Shown here piece after piece: positions 54,058 to 63,583 of a stretch of 64,000 nt of DNA. The notes under the pieces were generated by a model that worked only from the letters and a program-made list of their open reading frames with translations, did no database searches and was not told the origin of the DNA. Within the stretch, counting starts at the first letter, position 1, and every line of letters starts with the position of its first letter. The stretch is from Hathewaya limosa (GTDB lineage Bacteria > Bacillota > Clostridia > Clostridiales > Clostridiaceae), in NCBI RefSeq assembly GCF_030815255.1, contig NZ_JAUSWN010000013.1, positions 1 through 64,000 of the forward strand, read 5' to 3'. The translations under genes were made by a program, and so were the position numbers.

Positions 54058-55857
54058 TTATAAATTATAAAAAGACATAATTTCATTAACTTGATTTTTA
54101 AGTTCCATATATCCTTGGCTTTTTTTACAATCTATAGAAGGTTTAATCCCTATAAAATTAATATCATAAAATTCATGTTGTATTTTTGAATTCACATCTT
54201 GCATTGGATAAACAATTATAACTCTATTAATACAATTTCTTTTAACTCGTTTTGTTATCTTATCATATATACTTACTGTTAAATAATCTCTAACTTGCTC
54301 TATGGTGTCTGTCTGTGCATATTCATTATATATATATGAAAATTTTCTACACTTAACTTCTACTATAAAAGATTCAAGAAATATACTATCCTTAAATATT
54401 GAAACAATTATATCAGGTGATCTATGATAAGCATTGGATATAAGTTCATAATTATTTAAATCTGTTGGATTTTTCTCTATCCTCTTTTCATATTGTATAG
54501 AAACTGTATAATTATCTTTTTCTAATGTTATTTTAGTATTCTTAGGTAACTCATTAAAACAATTAAAAGTTTCATCTTTGTCCATAAGCCAACCTTTCAT
54601 CCATCTAAAACCAAAATCTTCTATAATTTGTTTTATAGTTAAAAAAACATAATATTCAAATAGCTTAGGTGTATTTTTATATGGAAATTTACTTATACTA
54701 TTTCCTTTATCCTGTAACTCAAATAACGCTTCATAAAAATGATATACCTCTGAATATCTTCTATCCTTCATAACTTTAAAAGATGGTTTTATAATTTCTT
54801 TATATCCATTAATTTCTTTAAGCCATGTATCATTTATATAGTATGCGAGTTTATCCCTTAGTTTAGTTATATTACTTAAATAATAATTTAGGTTTTTTTT
54901 TCGTTTATCTATTTTTAATAATGTTCTATCAATCTCTTTTAAATCTCTAATTCTATCTTTCATAAAACCCTTGCTAAAAAGTTCACTTTTAAATCTATTT
55001 TTATCTTTTTCTTCTAAAAAGCTTCTTTTTTCACACAATGTTTGCTCTTCTCTTAAAACTTTACATAATAAATTATAGTAATAATTTTCAATATTTTTCA
55101 TTTCTAAAAACATGTCACTTAATATCTTTTTTAGCCATTTATTTTCATAATTATCTTTAGTAAAATCAGTATGTTTTTCATAAAACTTTGTTGGATTATA
55201 GGTATTACTATTTAAACTCATTCCTTTATTAACCAACCAGCGTTGAGATTTTAAATCTACTTTATTAGAATAGTCTCTCTCACTATATTTTTTAGTAACC
55301 TCTCTTATGGGATCTCTAAATATATTCAATAAAATACTATCTAAATTCTTATAATTTTCTTCAATATATTTATAAAATTCTAAAAAACCCCAATCACTAT
55401 TTTTTGAATCATTAGTTACTATATTCTTATTTTTATACACATCATGAGAGAGTCCTTTTAAAATACTTTCTAAATATACTCTCATGTTAGTTAATCCTTC
55501 CCAAGACATTGCAGAAGGTCTAACCGTAAAATATGTTTCAAAACTATTATTAATAGTTTTTACTTTTAGTACATAATTTCCAGGAACCAACATTTTATCA
55601 GTTGTATTTATAGATGATAATTGATATATCTCTCCAACTTTAAGTTTCTTTACTTCCTCATCTATCTCGTACAATTTAAGATATGCATCTTTATCATTGC
55701 TCTCTAAACATATATTAATACTTTCATATTCATAAAAGTAAAATAATTCTTTCTCAGTATTTACATTAAAATTATTATTAAGTGAAAATATCTTTTTTTT
55801 ATTTTCATTTTTAGCTTTATTTTCTATTTCCAAGATAATATTAGCTTGTATATCCAT
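54058..55857 (-). CDS. DUF2357 / PD-(D/E)XK nuclease, McrC-like subunit
   Basis: 599 aa. It matches the DUF2357 plus DUF524-type nuclease architecture that partners McrB-family ATPases. The N-terminal ~110 residues look beta-rich, the middle (about 120-440) is helical with charged coils, and the C-terminal nuclease has Pro481-Asp482 followed by E500-V-K502, the PD-(D/E)XK active site, with YAQTDTIEQVRDYL after it. It should cut nucleic acid when powered and targeted by its AAA+ partner. Its ATG overlaps the upstream gene by 17 bases and follows AAGGAG. Last gene of a three-gene operon. Substrate (modified DNA, RNA or phage structure) is unknown. Confidence 0.82.
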   Translation of the reverse strand: MDIQANIILEIENKAKNENKKKIFSLNNNFNVNTEKELFYFYEYESINICLESNDKDAYLKLYEIDEEVKKLKVGEIYQLSSINTTDKMLVPGNYVLKVKTINNSFETYFTVRPSAMSWEGLTNMRVYLESILKGLSHDVYKNKNIVTNDSKNSDWGFLEFYKYIEENYKNLDSILLNIFRDPIREVTKKYSERDYSNKVDLKSQRWLVNKGMSLNSNTYNPTKFYEKHTDFTKDNYENKWLKKILSDMFLEMKNIENYYYNLLCKVLREEQTLCEKRSFLEEKDKNRFKSELFSKGFMKDRIRDLKEIDRTLLKIDKRKKNLNYYLSNITKLRDKLAYYINDTWLKEINGYKEIIKPSFKVMKDRRYSEVYHFYEALFELQDKGNSISKFPYKNTPKLFEYYVFLTIKQIIEDFGFRWMKGWLMDKDETFNCFNELPKNTKITLEKDNYTVSIQYEKRIEKNPTDLNNYELISNAYHRSPDIIVSIFKDSIFLESFIVEVKCRKFSYIYNEYAQTDTIEQVRDYLTVSIYDKITKRVKRNCINRVIIVYPMQDVNSKIQHEFYDINFIGIKPSIDCKKSQGYMELKNQVNEIMSFYNL

Positions 55858-57910
55858 ACATACTTAACTCCTTAGCTTTTCTACATATTTCTTTTTTAGT
55901 AAGTCTAAAATGACTTATCTTTTGCGCTTCTGCACTATTAAAGAAATTATATAGTTCGCTATTTAAAGGTTCCCCCTCCATTTCTTTAAGTATGCCTATT
56001 AACCTTTCAAATTGTTTTTCACTTCCTCTAATTTTAGTAAGCAATCTTTGCTTAATTTGAATATCAAAAGCATCTTCTCTAGAAATCAAGTACTCATCTT
56101 CATTGATTTTAGGAATATTATTCAAATAAGATCCGATTCTATTAAATATCCTAAAAGAGACCCCTTTTTGATAATCATACTTTTGAATTAACTCATGTAA
56201 ATCATCCAAAAATTTAAGTTCTTCATCTTTATATGCTTCCAAAGGTGTCTTTTCATTATTAATCCATGTTTTATATTGTGAAAAACTATATTTATTTCTA
56301 AAAGTCCTAATTATCTTTCTATCCTTGTTTTCTTCTTTCTGTATTTTTAAAGAAATAAATGTTCTTTTTTGGGGTACTACTATATTAGCACGATCCAAAA
56401 GTCTATCCGAAAAATCCCTAGTAGTTTCATCCATATTAACAGTTCCTACAAAAATAATGTTATTTCTTAAATGTATATATCTTGGATACTTATCTTTATT
56501 GTCACATATTACATTTTCAGCATATAACTTAATTTTTCTTTCCTCACCCTCAAGTTCTAATACTGATATAAATGGAGCAAACCAATGTTCTATTTGTGAT
56601 AAATTCATTTCATCAAAAATTACCATATGCATTTTATAAGGGTTGTTTTGAGCATGAACAAGTAAATCTACAAGTCCAGTTTCTGAAGGCATGTACATTT
56701 TATTTATATTATTTAAATATCCCAATATATCTCCTGGCTCAGTATAAGATGGACTAACTGGCAGAATCAACAGTGTATCTTCTGATTCCTCAACTCCTAA
56801 AATTTTGGCATAGGCAGAAGCAAGTCTAGTTTTTCCTGTTCCACTCATGCCCGCAATTATAGTTAAGGGATTTGTTTTAACACTTAAATGAAAGTTATAT
56901 AAATCTTTTTCATCATAACAAAGTTCATTTTCTATAGTATATTCTTTTAAACATTGTAAAAATTTTAATTCCGTATTATCCTCCTGAGTCTTATTAATTC
57001 TTTCTATTTCCTCTGTATTTTCTGCTGAATCTATAAAACTTTCCTTTTCTTGAGTTTCTATAGATTTGTTTTCTATTTTCTCAAAATTGAACTGAACCGT
57101 ATTCATAACTATTTCAAATTTATCTTTAAGTTTTTCAACAATATCATTTTCTAAATATATTCTCTCTGCAAACTCAAGATTTTTTGTTCCAATTATAAAT
57201 TTTTTACGTACATCTTTATTTTTAAAATCCAACTTTATTTTTTTTATATTGTTTCCCATATGGCGCCATAATTTATTTTTATTCTCTACTCTTTTCCATT
57301 TTGTAAAATTAGTATATAAATATTCTCCACATAAAATATACTCTGGAGAAGTAACCATATAATGACTATAATCTTTTAATATTATATATTCCTCGTTTAA
57401 TAATCTTTTTTCAAACTCCCCATTACTTATATCTATCCTTGGCACATACATAAATTCCATATTTAAATTTAATCCTACATAATCCTCTGTGGCTATAACA
57501 TCTAAATTTTTATAAATTTTTTCAGTTACTTCTTTTATATTTATTTTGGGCTTGAACAATATTAATTTATTTTCAAATTTTTGCCTAACCATTGAAATCT
57601 TTTTATTAATATCGGAGGTTAATCTATAAGAACTATCAAAAATTGATTGTGACTGATACACATCAATTCCAACATAATAATCAGATTGCATAACAGAATT
57701 TAAAGAATAACTTATAGGGGTAGGCTCATAAGTTAAAGATTTTATATAAAAAATTATATTATTGAAATCACTATTTCGCATTATAGCTACTGCGTCTTGT
57801 GTATCCCCTATAGTTGGGTATGTTTCTTGTTCTGTTGCTAATATTCCTAATAAATAACATTCTTCATTGCATTCCAATAGTTCTCTTTTATCACATTGAT
57901 TTATACTCAT
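55841..57910 (-). CDS. McrB-like AAA+ NTPase
   Basis: 689 aa. The C-terminal half is a McrB-type AAA+ domain: Walker A GMSGTGKT (354-361), Walker B IFDE (Asp433-Glu434), and the McrB-family signature TVNMDETTRDFSDRLLDRA at about 490-508. The N-terminal ~330 residues are not recognised; they replace the DNA-binding domain of classical McrB and may be the recognition module. GGGGGG precedes the ATG, which overlaps the upstream gene's stop by 20 bases. Together with the nuclease it resembles McrBC-type restriction, in which GTP or ATP hydrolysis drives cleavage. Confidence 0.85.
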   Translation of the reverse strand: MSINQCDKRELLECNEECYLLGILATEQETYPTIGDTQDAVAIMRNSDFNNIIFYIKSLTYEPTPISYSLNSVMQSDYYVGIDVYQSQSIFDSSYRLTSDINKKISMVRQKFENKLILFKPKINIKEVTEKIYKNLDVIATEDYVGLNLNMEFMYVPRIDISNGEFEKRLLNEEYIILKDYSHYMVTSPEYILCGEYLYTNFTKWKRVENKNKLWRHMGNNIKKIKLDFKNKDVRKKFIIGTKNLEFAERIYLENDIVEKLKDKFEIVMNTVQFNFEKIENKSIETQEKESFIDSAENTEEIERINKTQEDNTELKFLQCLKEYTIENELCYDEKDLYNFHLSVKTNPLTIIAGMSGTGKTRLASAYAKILGVEESEDTLLILPVSPSYTEPGDILGYLNNINKMYMPSETGLVDLLVHAQNNPYKMHMVIFDEMNLSQIEHWFAPFISVLELEGEERKIKLYAENVICDNKDKYPRYIHLRNNIIFVGTVNMDETTRDFSDRLLDRANIVVPQKRTFISLKIQKEENKDRKIIRTFRNKYSFSQYKTWINNEKTPLEAYKDEELKFLDDLHELIQKYDYQKGVSFRIFNRIGSYLNNIPKINEDEYLISREDAFDIQIKQRLLTKIRGSEKQFERLIGILKEMEGEPLNSELYNFFNSAEAQKISHFRLTKKEICRKAKELSMYGYTS

Positions 57911-59201
57911 ATTTATCCCCCCCTATATTTATCTTTTCTTTAACTAGTTGCTCTATTAATTCTTTTTCATTACATGCCATAAAAATATTACATTGAATAT
58001 CATATTTTTTTGCAAACTCTTTAACTTTATTTATAATGTCATTATTTAATCCATGTCTTTGAATATATATTTTGTTTATAAGTGAAAGGTCTTTTTCTTT
58101 TAGTTCTTTATCTATACTATTTCCATCTAAAAATATCATTTCTGGAAAAATATTTTTAAATATTCCTTCTTTTATTGAATATACTACAGCAAAAATTTTC
58201 TCTTCCGTATTAGTTCTAAAAGCACAATTATTATATACATCTAATTTTGTTATTCTTTCTTTTAAACTTTCAATTTCTTTTTTTAGCTTTAAATTTTCTT
58301 TTTCTATGGATTGAAATTCAGTTATACTATCTTTTCTGTTTTCTTGTATATCATGCTGTAATTCTTCATTTCTGGTATTTAAAATTTTCACTTTATTTTT
58401 TATATTATATAAGTTAGATTCATAATTTTCTATTTTTTTTCTTAGTTCTCTGTGTTTTAGTTCCACATCATCCATTATAGATGTAAAATTTCTTTGTTTT
58501 TCTTGAATGTATCCATCTATTATTTCCATGATTAAACCATTTTTTATTTTATTTGTTTCATGTTGATTATTTTTTAAATATAAATATTGAATTAAATAAA
58601 CTGGATATTTCTTAGATTTATCTTTTATTTTATTACTTAAATCACTTAAACCCCACTCTTTAATTTCTTTATACAATTCATGATATTCTTCAATATTAAA
58701 TCCATCTAATTCTTCTTCACAATATGTAATAAATACTTCATATAAATCTTCTTGTACAAAAGGATTTATTTTACTATAATACTCCCTAATTTCATCTTCA
58801 TTACAATCACATTCTCTTTTTATAAAAATTTCATTATACAATTTATAATTTTCAATTAATTTAGGTAGCATTTTTTTAGTTTCTTCTGGATAAAAACATA
58901 ATGCATTAGCAAATTTTTGATATTCCTTTATACCTTCGTTTTTTTCACAGTTACTTAAAAAATAAAAAAATTCTTTCTTTTTTAAGGCCCCTAATTTCTC
59001 TATTTCATATCTTTTTAGAATCATGTAAAAAGGTGTTACTTTATGTTTTTTATTATATATTCCTGGATTATTAATACAATTCTTTATCTTAAACTTTTTA
59101 AAAGATAAATCTCTTTTCTTAGTATTATCACCTAAAATTTTCAAAACCTCATCTGCACCCTTATTATCTAATAGACTTAGAAAAAATTCTACTTCATTCA
59201 T
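57891..59201 (-). CDS. Coiled-coil protein of the McrBC-like cassette
   Basis: 436 aa, first gene of the cassette. An N-terminal helical domain (1-240) contains a Cys-rich ECDCNEDE stretch and YEVFITYCEEEL. A coiled coil of about 75 residues (243-320, Lys/Glu/Asn heptads) follows. A compact C-terminal domain (330-436) alternates strands and helices, ending with a Rossmann-like INKIYIQRHGLNNDIINKV segment and a Cys-containing strand; it faintly resembles DUF2325. GGGAGG precedes the ATG. I do not recognise a named family. Its position suggests a sensor, scaffold or regulator of the McrB-like ring. Confidence 0.75.
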   Translation of the reverse strand: MNEVEFFLSLLDNKGADEVLKILGDNTKKRDLSFKKFKIKNCINNPGIYNKKHKVTPFYMILKRYEIEKLGALKKKEFFYFLSNCEKNEGIKEYQKFANALCFYPEETKKMLPKLIENYKLYNEIFIKRECDCNEDEIREYYSKINPFVQEDLYEVFITYCEEELDGFNIEEYHELYKEIKEWGLSDLSNKIKDKSKKYPVYLIQYLYLKNNQHETNKIKNGLIMEIIDGYIQEKQRNFTSIMDDVELKHRELRKKIENYESNLYNIKNKVKILNTRNEELQHDIQENRKDSITEFQSIEKENLKLKKEIESLKERITKLDVYNNCAFRTNTEEKIFAVVYSIKEGIFKNIFPEMIFLDGNSIDKELKEKDLSLINKIYIQRHGLNNDIINKVKEFAKKYDIQCNIFMACNEKELIEQLVKEKINIGGDKYEYKSM

Positions 59202-59374
59202 ATTTTCCTCCCAAACTATTAATTCTTAAACAATCTCCTTATATCAAATTAACCAAAATATACTATTTTAAAACACATTTCATTGAAATAACTTAATATT
59301 AAACTTATTATAATATCACAATTCTATTATATATTAAATATTTTTAATTGTAAAAAAGCAACGACTTCTTCTCT

Positions 59375-59426
59375 AAAAAAAAACAATACCTTTAAACTTA
59401 TACTAAAAAGCATAAAAGTATTGTTT
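59375..59426 (-). terminator. Terminator after topB
   Basis: AACAATACTTTTA and TAAAGGTATTGTT arms followed on the minus strand by nine Ts. It separates topB from the defence cassette on the same strand, so that cassette needs its own promoter, which I could not locate with confidence in the 230-base gap. Confidence 0.8.
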
Positions 59427-59434
59427 TATAAATA

Positions 59435-61315
59435 TTAATTTATTTTAGTTTCTTCTTTCTGATTTTCTCTACTATCACAAATAATTACCCTAGGTCCTCT
59501 TTTTATTCGTTCTACTCCACTACGTGTAAATTTAAATATATATTTTAAAAATACATCTTTACCCATAGAACCCCTTTCCATATCCGCCAGTGCCTTTTCC
59601 ATTCTTCCGGTATAATCTGTATCTAAAAGTTCTTTTACTGGGAAAGAATGTATTAATCTAAGTCCTCTTTCTGTAATTAAAAGTGATTTTCCTTTAGGTT
59701 CCACATATCCAGCATATTTTAATTTATTTATTATTTCAGCCCTAGTTGCAGCTGTACCAATAGAATATCCACTCAAAACTTCTAATGAAGTTTCTTCCTT
59801 ATCATCATCATTACTGTCATTATTTTTTCCACAAGTCTCCATAGCTTTAAGTAATGTTTTCTCTGTATGATGCGCTGGTGGTTTAGTTTTTTTACTTTTT
59901 ATTTTAAGTTCTAAAACATCAACTTTTTCTCCCTTTTCAACGCTAGGCAATAACTCATCCTTTTTATCAACACCATCAAGCTTTAACCACCCTTGTTTTT
60001 TTAGAATTTTACCTTTTGTTGAAAATAATCTATCAAATTTGTCACCTTGAATTGTAGTAATTATCTCTGTATGTTCAAATTCTGCTGGTTCCATAAACTG
60101 AGAAATAAATCTATTTTTTATAGCCTTATAAACTTTAACTTCATCTTCACTTAAAGATTTTGGAGTAATATATGTAGGTATTATAGCACTATGACTTTCT
60201 ACTTTTGCATTATTAAATACTTTTTTAGTAACAGAAAATTTTATTTCATCCTCAAAAGCTAATCCTCGTTTAACAGAATTCAAAACCTTCTCTGCCTTAT
60301 CCTTTAAGCTTTCTTCTAAAGCCGTACTGGATGTTCTTGGATAAGTTATAAACTTTTTTTCATATAAACTTTGAGCAACCTTTAAAACTTTATCAGCAGT
60401 CCACCCCTTATATTTACTTGTAATATATCCTTGAAGATTTGTTAAATTAAAAAGCGCTGCAGGATATTCTTTTTTTAATTCTATCTTTTTTTCTGTAATC
60501 TGTCCTTCTCTATCTTTAAGCTCTTTTTTTAATCTCTCAACACTTTCTTTTTTAGGAAATTTATCTAGTTTATTATGAAAAAATTTTCCTTTATATTCTC
60601 CATTTTTAGCTCCAAAATCTGCATATAACTCAAAAAATTGTTCTACTTTAAAATTCTTGATTTTCATATCTCTATCATATATCATTTTTAAAGTAGGAAG
60701 TAATACTCTACCTATGTTAAGTAAATTACCTTTTCCTCTACAATATTTTAATGTAGCCATAGACGTAAAATTAATACCTATAACCCAATCTGTTATTTGT
60801 CTGCTCATACCCGCATCTTGTAATAATTTCATTTCTTCATTTTTCTTTAAATTTTCTAACCCTCTTTTTATTTCATCGGGAGTCCACTCATTAATTAATA
60901 TTCTATATATAGGTTTTTTTACTTTTATATAGTTAAATATTAAAAGTGCTATAGTTTCTCCTTCTCTATCAAAGTCTGTGGCTGAAATAACCCTTTCCAC
61001 ATCTTCTCTTTCTACTAATTTCTTTATAACTCCTAATTGTTTTTGTGCACCTGCATCTACTTTATTTCTTACTTTTGAATCATTTTTTATTTTGTATTTA
61101 AATTCCTCTGGTATATACGGAAAATTATCAAAACTCCATAATGCTAATTTTTCATCATAATCTTTACAATCATATAATGTTAAAAGGTGACCAAAGGCCC
61201 AAGTTATAATATAACTTTCTCCCTCTAAATACCCATCACCTTTTTTCTTACAATTTAACGCTTCCGCTATATTTCTTCCTACGGAAGGTTTTTCTGCTAA
61301 AATTAAAGTTTTCAT
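59435..61315 (-). CDS. topB: DNA topoisomerase III
   Basis: About 626 aa, type IA topoisomerase that passes single strands to decatenate DNA. The Toprim domain has the N-terminal ILAEKPSVGRNIA and the acidic ATDFDREGE triad. The catalytic tyrosine is Y325 in FITYPRTSST. There is no C-terminal zinc-finger region. The start at 61315 (MKTLILAEK) follows GGTGAT; the GTG at 61324 overlaps that site. It starts 19 bases after the exonuclease gene on the same strand, so the two form an operon. Confidence 0.94.
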   Translation of the reverse strand: MKTLILAEKPSVGRNIAEALNCKKKGDGYLEGESYIITWAFGHLLTLYDCKDYDEKLALWSFDNFPYIPEEFKYKIKNDSKVRNKVDAGAQKQLGVIKKLVEREDVERVISATDFDREGETIALLIFNYIKVKKPIYRILINEWTPDEIKRGLENLKKNEEMKLLQDAGMSRQITDWVIGINFTSMATLKYCRGKGNLLNIGRVLLPTLKMIYDRDMKIKNFKVEQFFELYADFGAKNGEYKGKFFHNKLDKFPKKESVERLKKELKDREGQITEKKIELKKEYPAALFNLTNLQGYITSKYKGWTADKVLKVAQSLYEKKFITYPRTSSTALEESLKDKAEKVLNSVKRGLAFEDEIKFSVTKKVFNNAKVESHSAIIPTYITPKSLSEDEVKVYKAIKNRFISQFMEPAEFEHTEIITTIQGDKFDRLFSTKGKILKKQGWLKLDGVDKKDELLPSVEKGEKVDVLELKIKSKKTKPPAHHTEKTLLKAMETCGKNNDSNDDDKEETSLEVLSGYSIGTAATRAEIINKLKYAGYVEPKGKSLLITERGLRLIHSFPVKELLDTDYTGRMEKALADMERGSMGKDVFLKYIFKFTRSGVERIKRGPRVIICDSRENQKEETKIN

Positions 61316-61334
61316 TAAAATCACCGACTAACTC

Positions 61335-61946
61335 CTATTTAAATATTTCTAAAGGTTCATCCCAAAATGGTGAAGTAACTACTTCCCTATTTTTAGATTT
61401 TAAACAACACATATACATTGCCATTACGTCATATCTAGCATCATGAAAATCTATATCATCACATCCATATAACATTTTCGTTTTATTTAAAATTAATTTC
61501 TTATCAATTTTATAGAAATCAACAACTTCTTCTAACCTAGGATTTTTAAAACCTGCTCCATTTTTACTTGGTATTTTAGTTATATTTTTAAAATAATTCA
61601 TAGTACAAAATTCTTTAGAATACCCAGGTAAAAGAAAACATCTTTGGAATTCTGTATCTATAAATTTCTTATCGAACCCAACATTATGAGCAATTATAAT
61701 ACCATCCTCAAAGTCTTCTTGGATTTCTTCTACTAAATCTTGAAATGTAAATCCTTCTGATAACATCTCTAATTTTTCTTTACTAAATCCATGAACTTTC
61801 TCTGCCTCTGATTCCATATTTTCAACAGAAAAAAAATAATTTTTCATTCCAACTAATTGTTTATCTTCTTCAACTAAATAAGTAAGTTGCGCAATTTGAC
61901 CTGGCCTTAATCCTGTAGTTTCTGTATCTAAAAAAATACTTTTCAT
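61335..61946 (-). CDS. 3'-5' exonuclease, DEDDh (DnaQ-like)
   Basis: 203 aa. ExoI is FLDTETTG (Asp7 and Glu9), ExoII IIIAHNVGFDKKF, and ExoIII HDARYD, the complete DEDDh metal-binding set. It should degrade single-stranded DNA or RNA ends or act as a proofreading-type exonuclease. No polymerase domain. Co-transcribed with topB, suggesting a shared role in DNA maintenance. The ATG has a modest ribosome site (AAGGAG, 10 bases). Confidence 0.9.
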   Translation of the reverse strand: MKSIFLDTETTGLRPGQIAQLTYLVEEDKQLVGMKNYFFSVENMESEAEKVHGFSKEKLEMLSEGFTFQDLVEEIQEDFEDGIIIAHNVGFDKKFIDTEFQRCFLLPGYSKEFCTMNYFKNITKIPSKNGAGFKNPRLEEVVDFYKIDKKLILNKTKMLYGCDDIDFHDARYDVMAMYMCCLKSKNREVVTSPFWDEPLEIFK

Positions 61947-62061
61947 TATTTTACTAACTCCTTTATACTGAATCTGATAATTTTCATAACTATTATTAAC
62001 TTATAGCTTAAATTACAAAGCCTTTATTAATCATAACATGAAGAGCATATGTATACAATTT

Positions 62062-62110
62062 TAAAAATAAAAATTGCACTAAATTCACTATAAATATATA
62101 AATTTAGTGC
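62062..62110 (-). terminator. Terminator after the second gerA gene
   Basis: GCACTAAATT and AATTTAGTGC (62076-62085, 62101-62110), followed on the minus strand by TTTTTATTTTT. Confidence 0.8.
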
Positions 62111-62127
62111 TAACTTGATTTTTAATT

Positions 62128-63567
62128 TTATTTTGTTCTCCGTTTATTTTTAGGTTTTATATACAATCTTCTATATTTATCCATCTTAATACTACTCAAG
62201 AAAAAGTCCTTAAAATCTATCCAATTAAATGGTGCAAAAGGTGAACCATATGGTATTGAAAAATTATTATGTGAAACTAAAGCTAAAATTATAAAACTAC
62301 ATGCTATTATAAAACCATATAATCCTAACATTCCTGTTATTATGAGTATAATAAATTTTAAAAGATTAATGGAATCCATTAAGCTATAATCAGGTACAAC
62401 AAAGGATGCCATGGTAGATAATGCTACTATAATTACCATTAATGGACTTACAAGTCCTGCAGAAACCGCCGCCTGACCTATAACTATAGCCCCAACTATA
62501 CCTATTGCTGGTCCTATTTTTTTAGGAAATCTAATACTTGATTCTACTAGTATTTTACTAATAATCTCCATGATAAACGCTTCTAAAAATGCATTTACTG
62601 GAACAAAATTTCTTGAATACGACAATGTCAATATATACTTAAAAGGTATTACATCTGAATTATATGCAACGATAGCCACGTATAATGGTGCTGCTGTCAA
62701 TGTAAGCATAATACATCCTATCCTAAGTAGTTTATTAAAAACTGATATATAATATGGTTCATAATGATCATCTCCAGAATCAATAAACGCACCTATTGTA
62801 GATGGAATTATTAGCGCAAGCCCACTACCTTCAACTAAAACGCAAGCCGCTCCAGTTAAAATTGACGCACTAGCTTTATCTGATCTTTCTGCTAAACTGG
62901 TTTGTGGAAAAAACTCAAGATCTTTATTCTTAAAAAATTTTTGTAAATATCCTCCTTCTAAAACTCCATCTACCTCTATACTGTTTAATTTTTTTTCTGT
63001 TATTTCAATAATTTTATCATTTGCTACATCTTGTAAATAAATTAAACTCACACTAGTTTTAGTTCTAATTCCAATTTCAAAATGCTTAATTCTTAAATTA
63101 GAATCTTTTATTCTGTATCTTATAAGTGATAAATTAGTATCCATATTTTCTGTAAAACTATCTTTTGGTACTCGTAATCCATCTTGAAGCTGAGGAGATT
63201 CTATAGCTCTTTTTTGAATTTCTTTTGTATTGCATACTATATACTCCTCTTCCATAGGATTTATTATTACCGAAAAACCCTTAAGTACATAATCTATTAT
63301 TAAATTTTCATTATTGTCTTTTTTTAAATCGTGTACTAATATAATAGATTTATAAATTTCATTTATATTAATTTCTTCTCTTCTAGATTGAATAATAGGT
63401 TTTATAATATACTCGGATAATGCATTATGATCACTTAATTGTGAAATGTATAAGACAAAAAAATTTTTTAGCTCTTTATTTATTTCTCTTATATTTATTC
63501 CTACACCATTTTGACTTAATTCTTCAAATATCCTTTCATATTTTACATTATCTTTTTTAGGATAAAT
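62128..63567 (-). CDS. gerA: Second GerA-family spore germination protein, start uncertain
   Basis: The conserved reading frame runs from the stop at 62128 upstream past the first ATG (63255) to about 63567, giving about 479 aa, the normal GerA length. It contains GVGINIREINKELKNFF, LSEYIIKPII, RRYRIK-type and the C-terminal membrane half with FIDSGDDHYEPYYISVF. No ATG, GTG or TTG lies in this frame before 63255. ATT at 63567 has a GGGGGAG site six bases upstream and is the best candidate. Alternatively a GTG at 63572 in a shifted frame, with one A missing in an A6 run, gives a frameshifted gene. Either way the full-length protein is supported. Confidence 0.75.
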   Translation of the reverse strand: MYPKKDNVKYERIFEELSQNGVGINIREINKELKNFFVLYISQLSDHNALSEYIIKPIIQSRREEININEIYKSIILVHDLKKDNNENLIIDYVLKGFSVIINPMEEEYIVCNTKEIQKRAIESPQLQDGLRVPKDSFTENMDTNLSLIRYRIKDSNLRIKHFEIGIRTKTSVSLIYLQDVANDKIIEITEKKLNSIEVDGVLEGGYLQKFFKNKDLEFFPQTSLAERSDKASASILTGAACVLVEGSGLALIIPSTIGAFIDSGDDHYEPYYISVFNKLLRIGCIMLTLTAAPLYVAIVAYNSDVIPFKYILTLSYSRNFVPVNAFLEAFIMEIISKILVESSIRFPKKIGPAIGIVGAIVIGQAAVSAGLVSPLMVIIVALSTMASFVVPDYSLMDSINLLKFIILIITGMLGLYGFIIACSFIILALVSHNNFSIPYGSPFAPFNWIDFKDFFLSSIKMDKYRRLYIKPKNKRRTK

Positions 63568-63583
63568 TTCACTCTCCCCCTTT

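Noticed and set aside
54058..59201. Mobile island boundaries around the McrBC-like cassette
   Set aside because: No integrase, transposase, tRNA gene or flanking direct repeats seen, and base composition matches the neighbours.
62128..63255. GerA protein starting at the ATG at 63255 (375 aa)
   Set aside because: The upstream 300 bases continue the same frame with GerA-family sequence and the ATG lacks a ribosome site; the gene is longer, with an unusual or frameshifted start.
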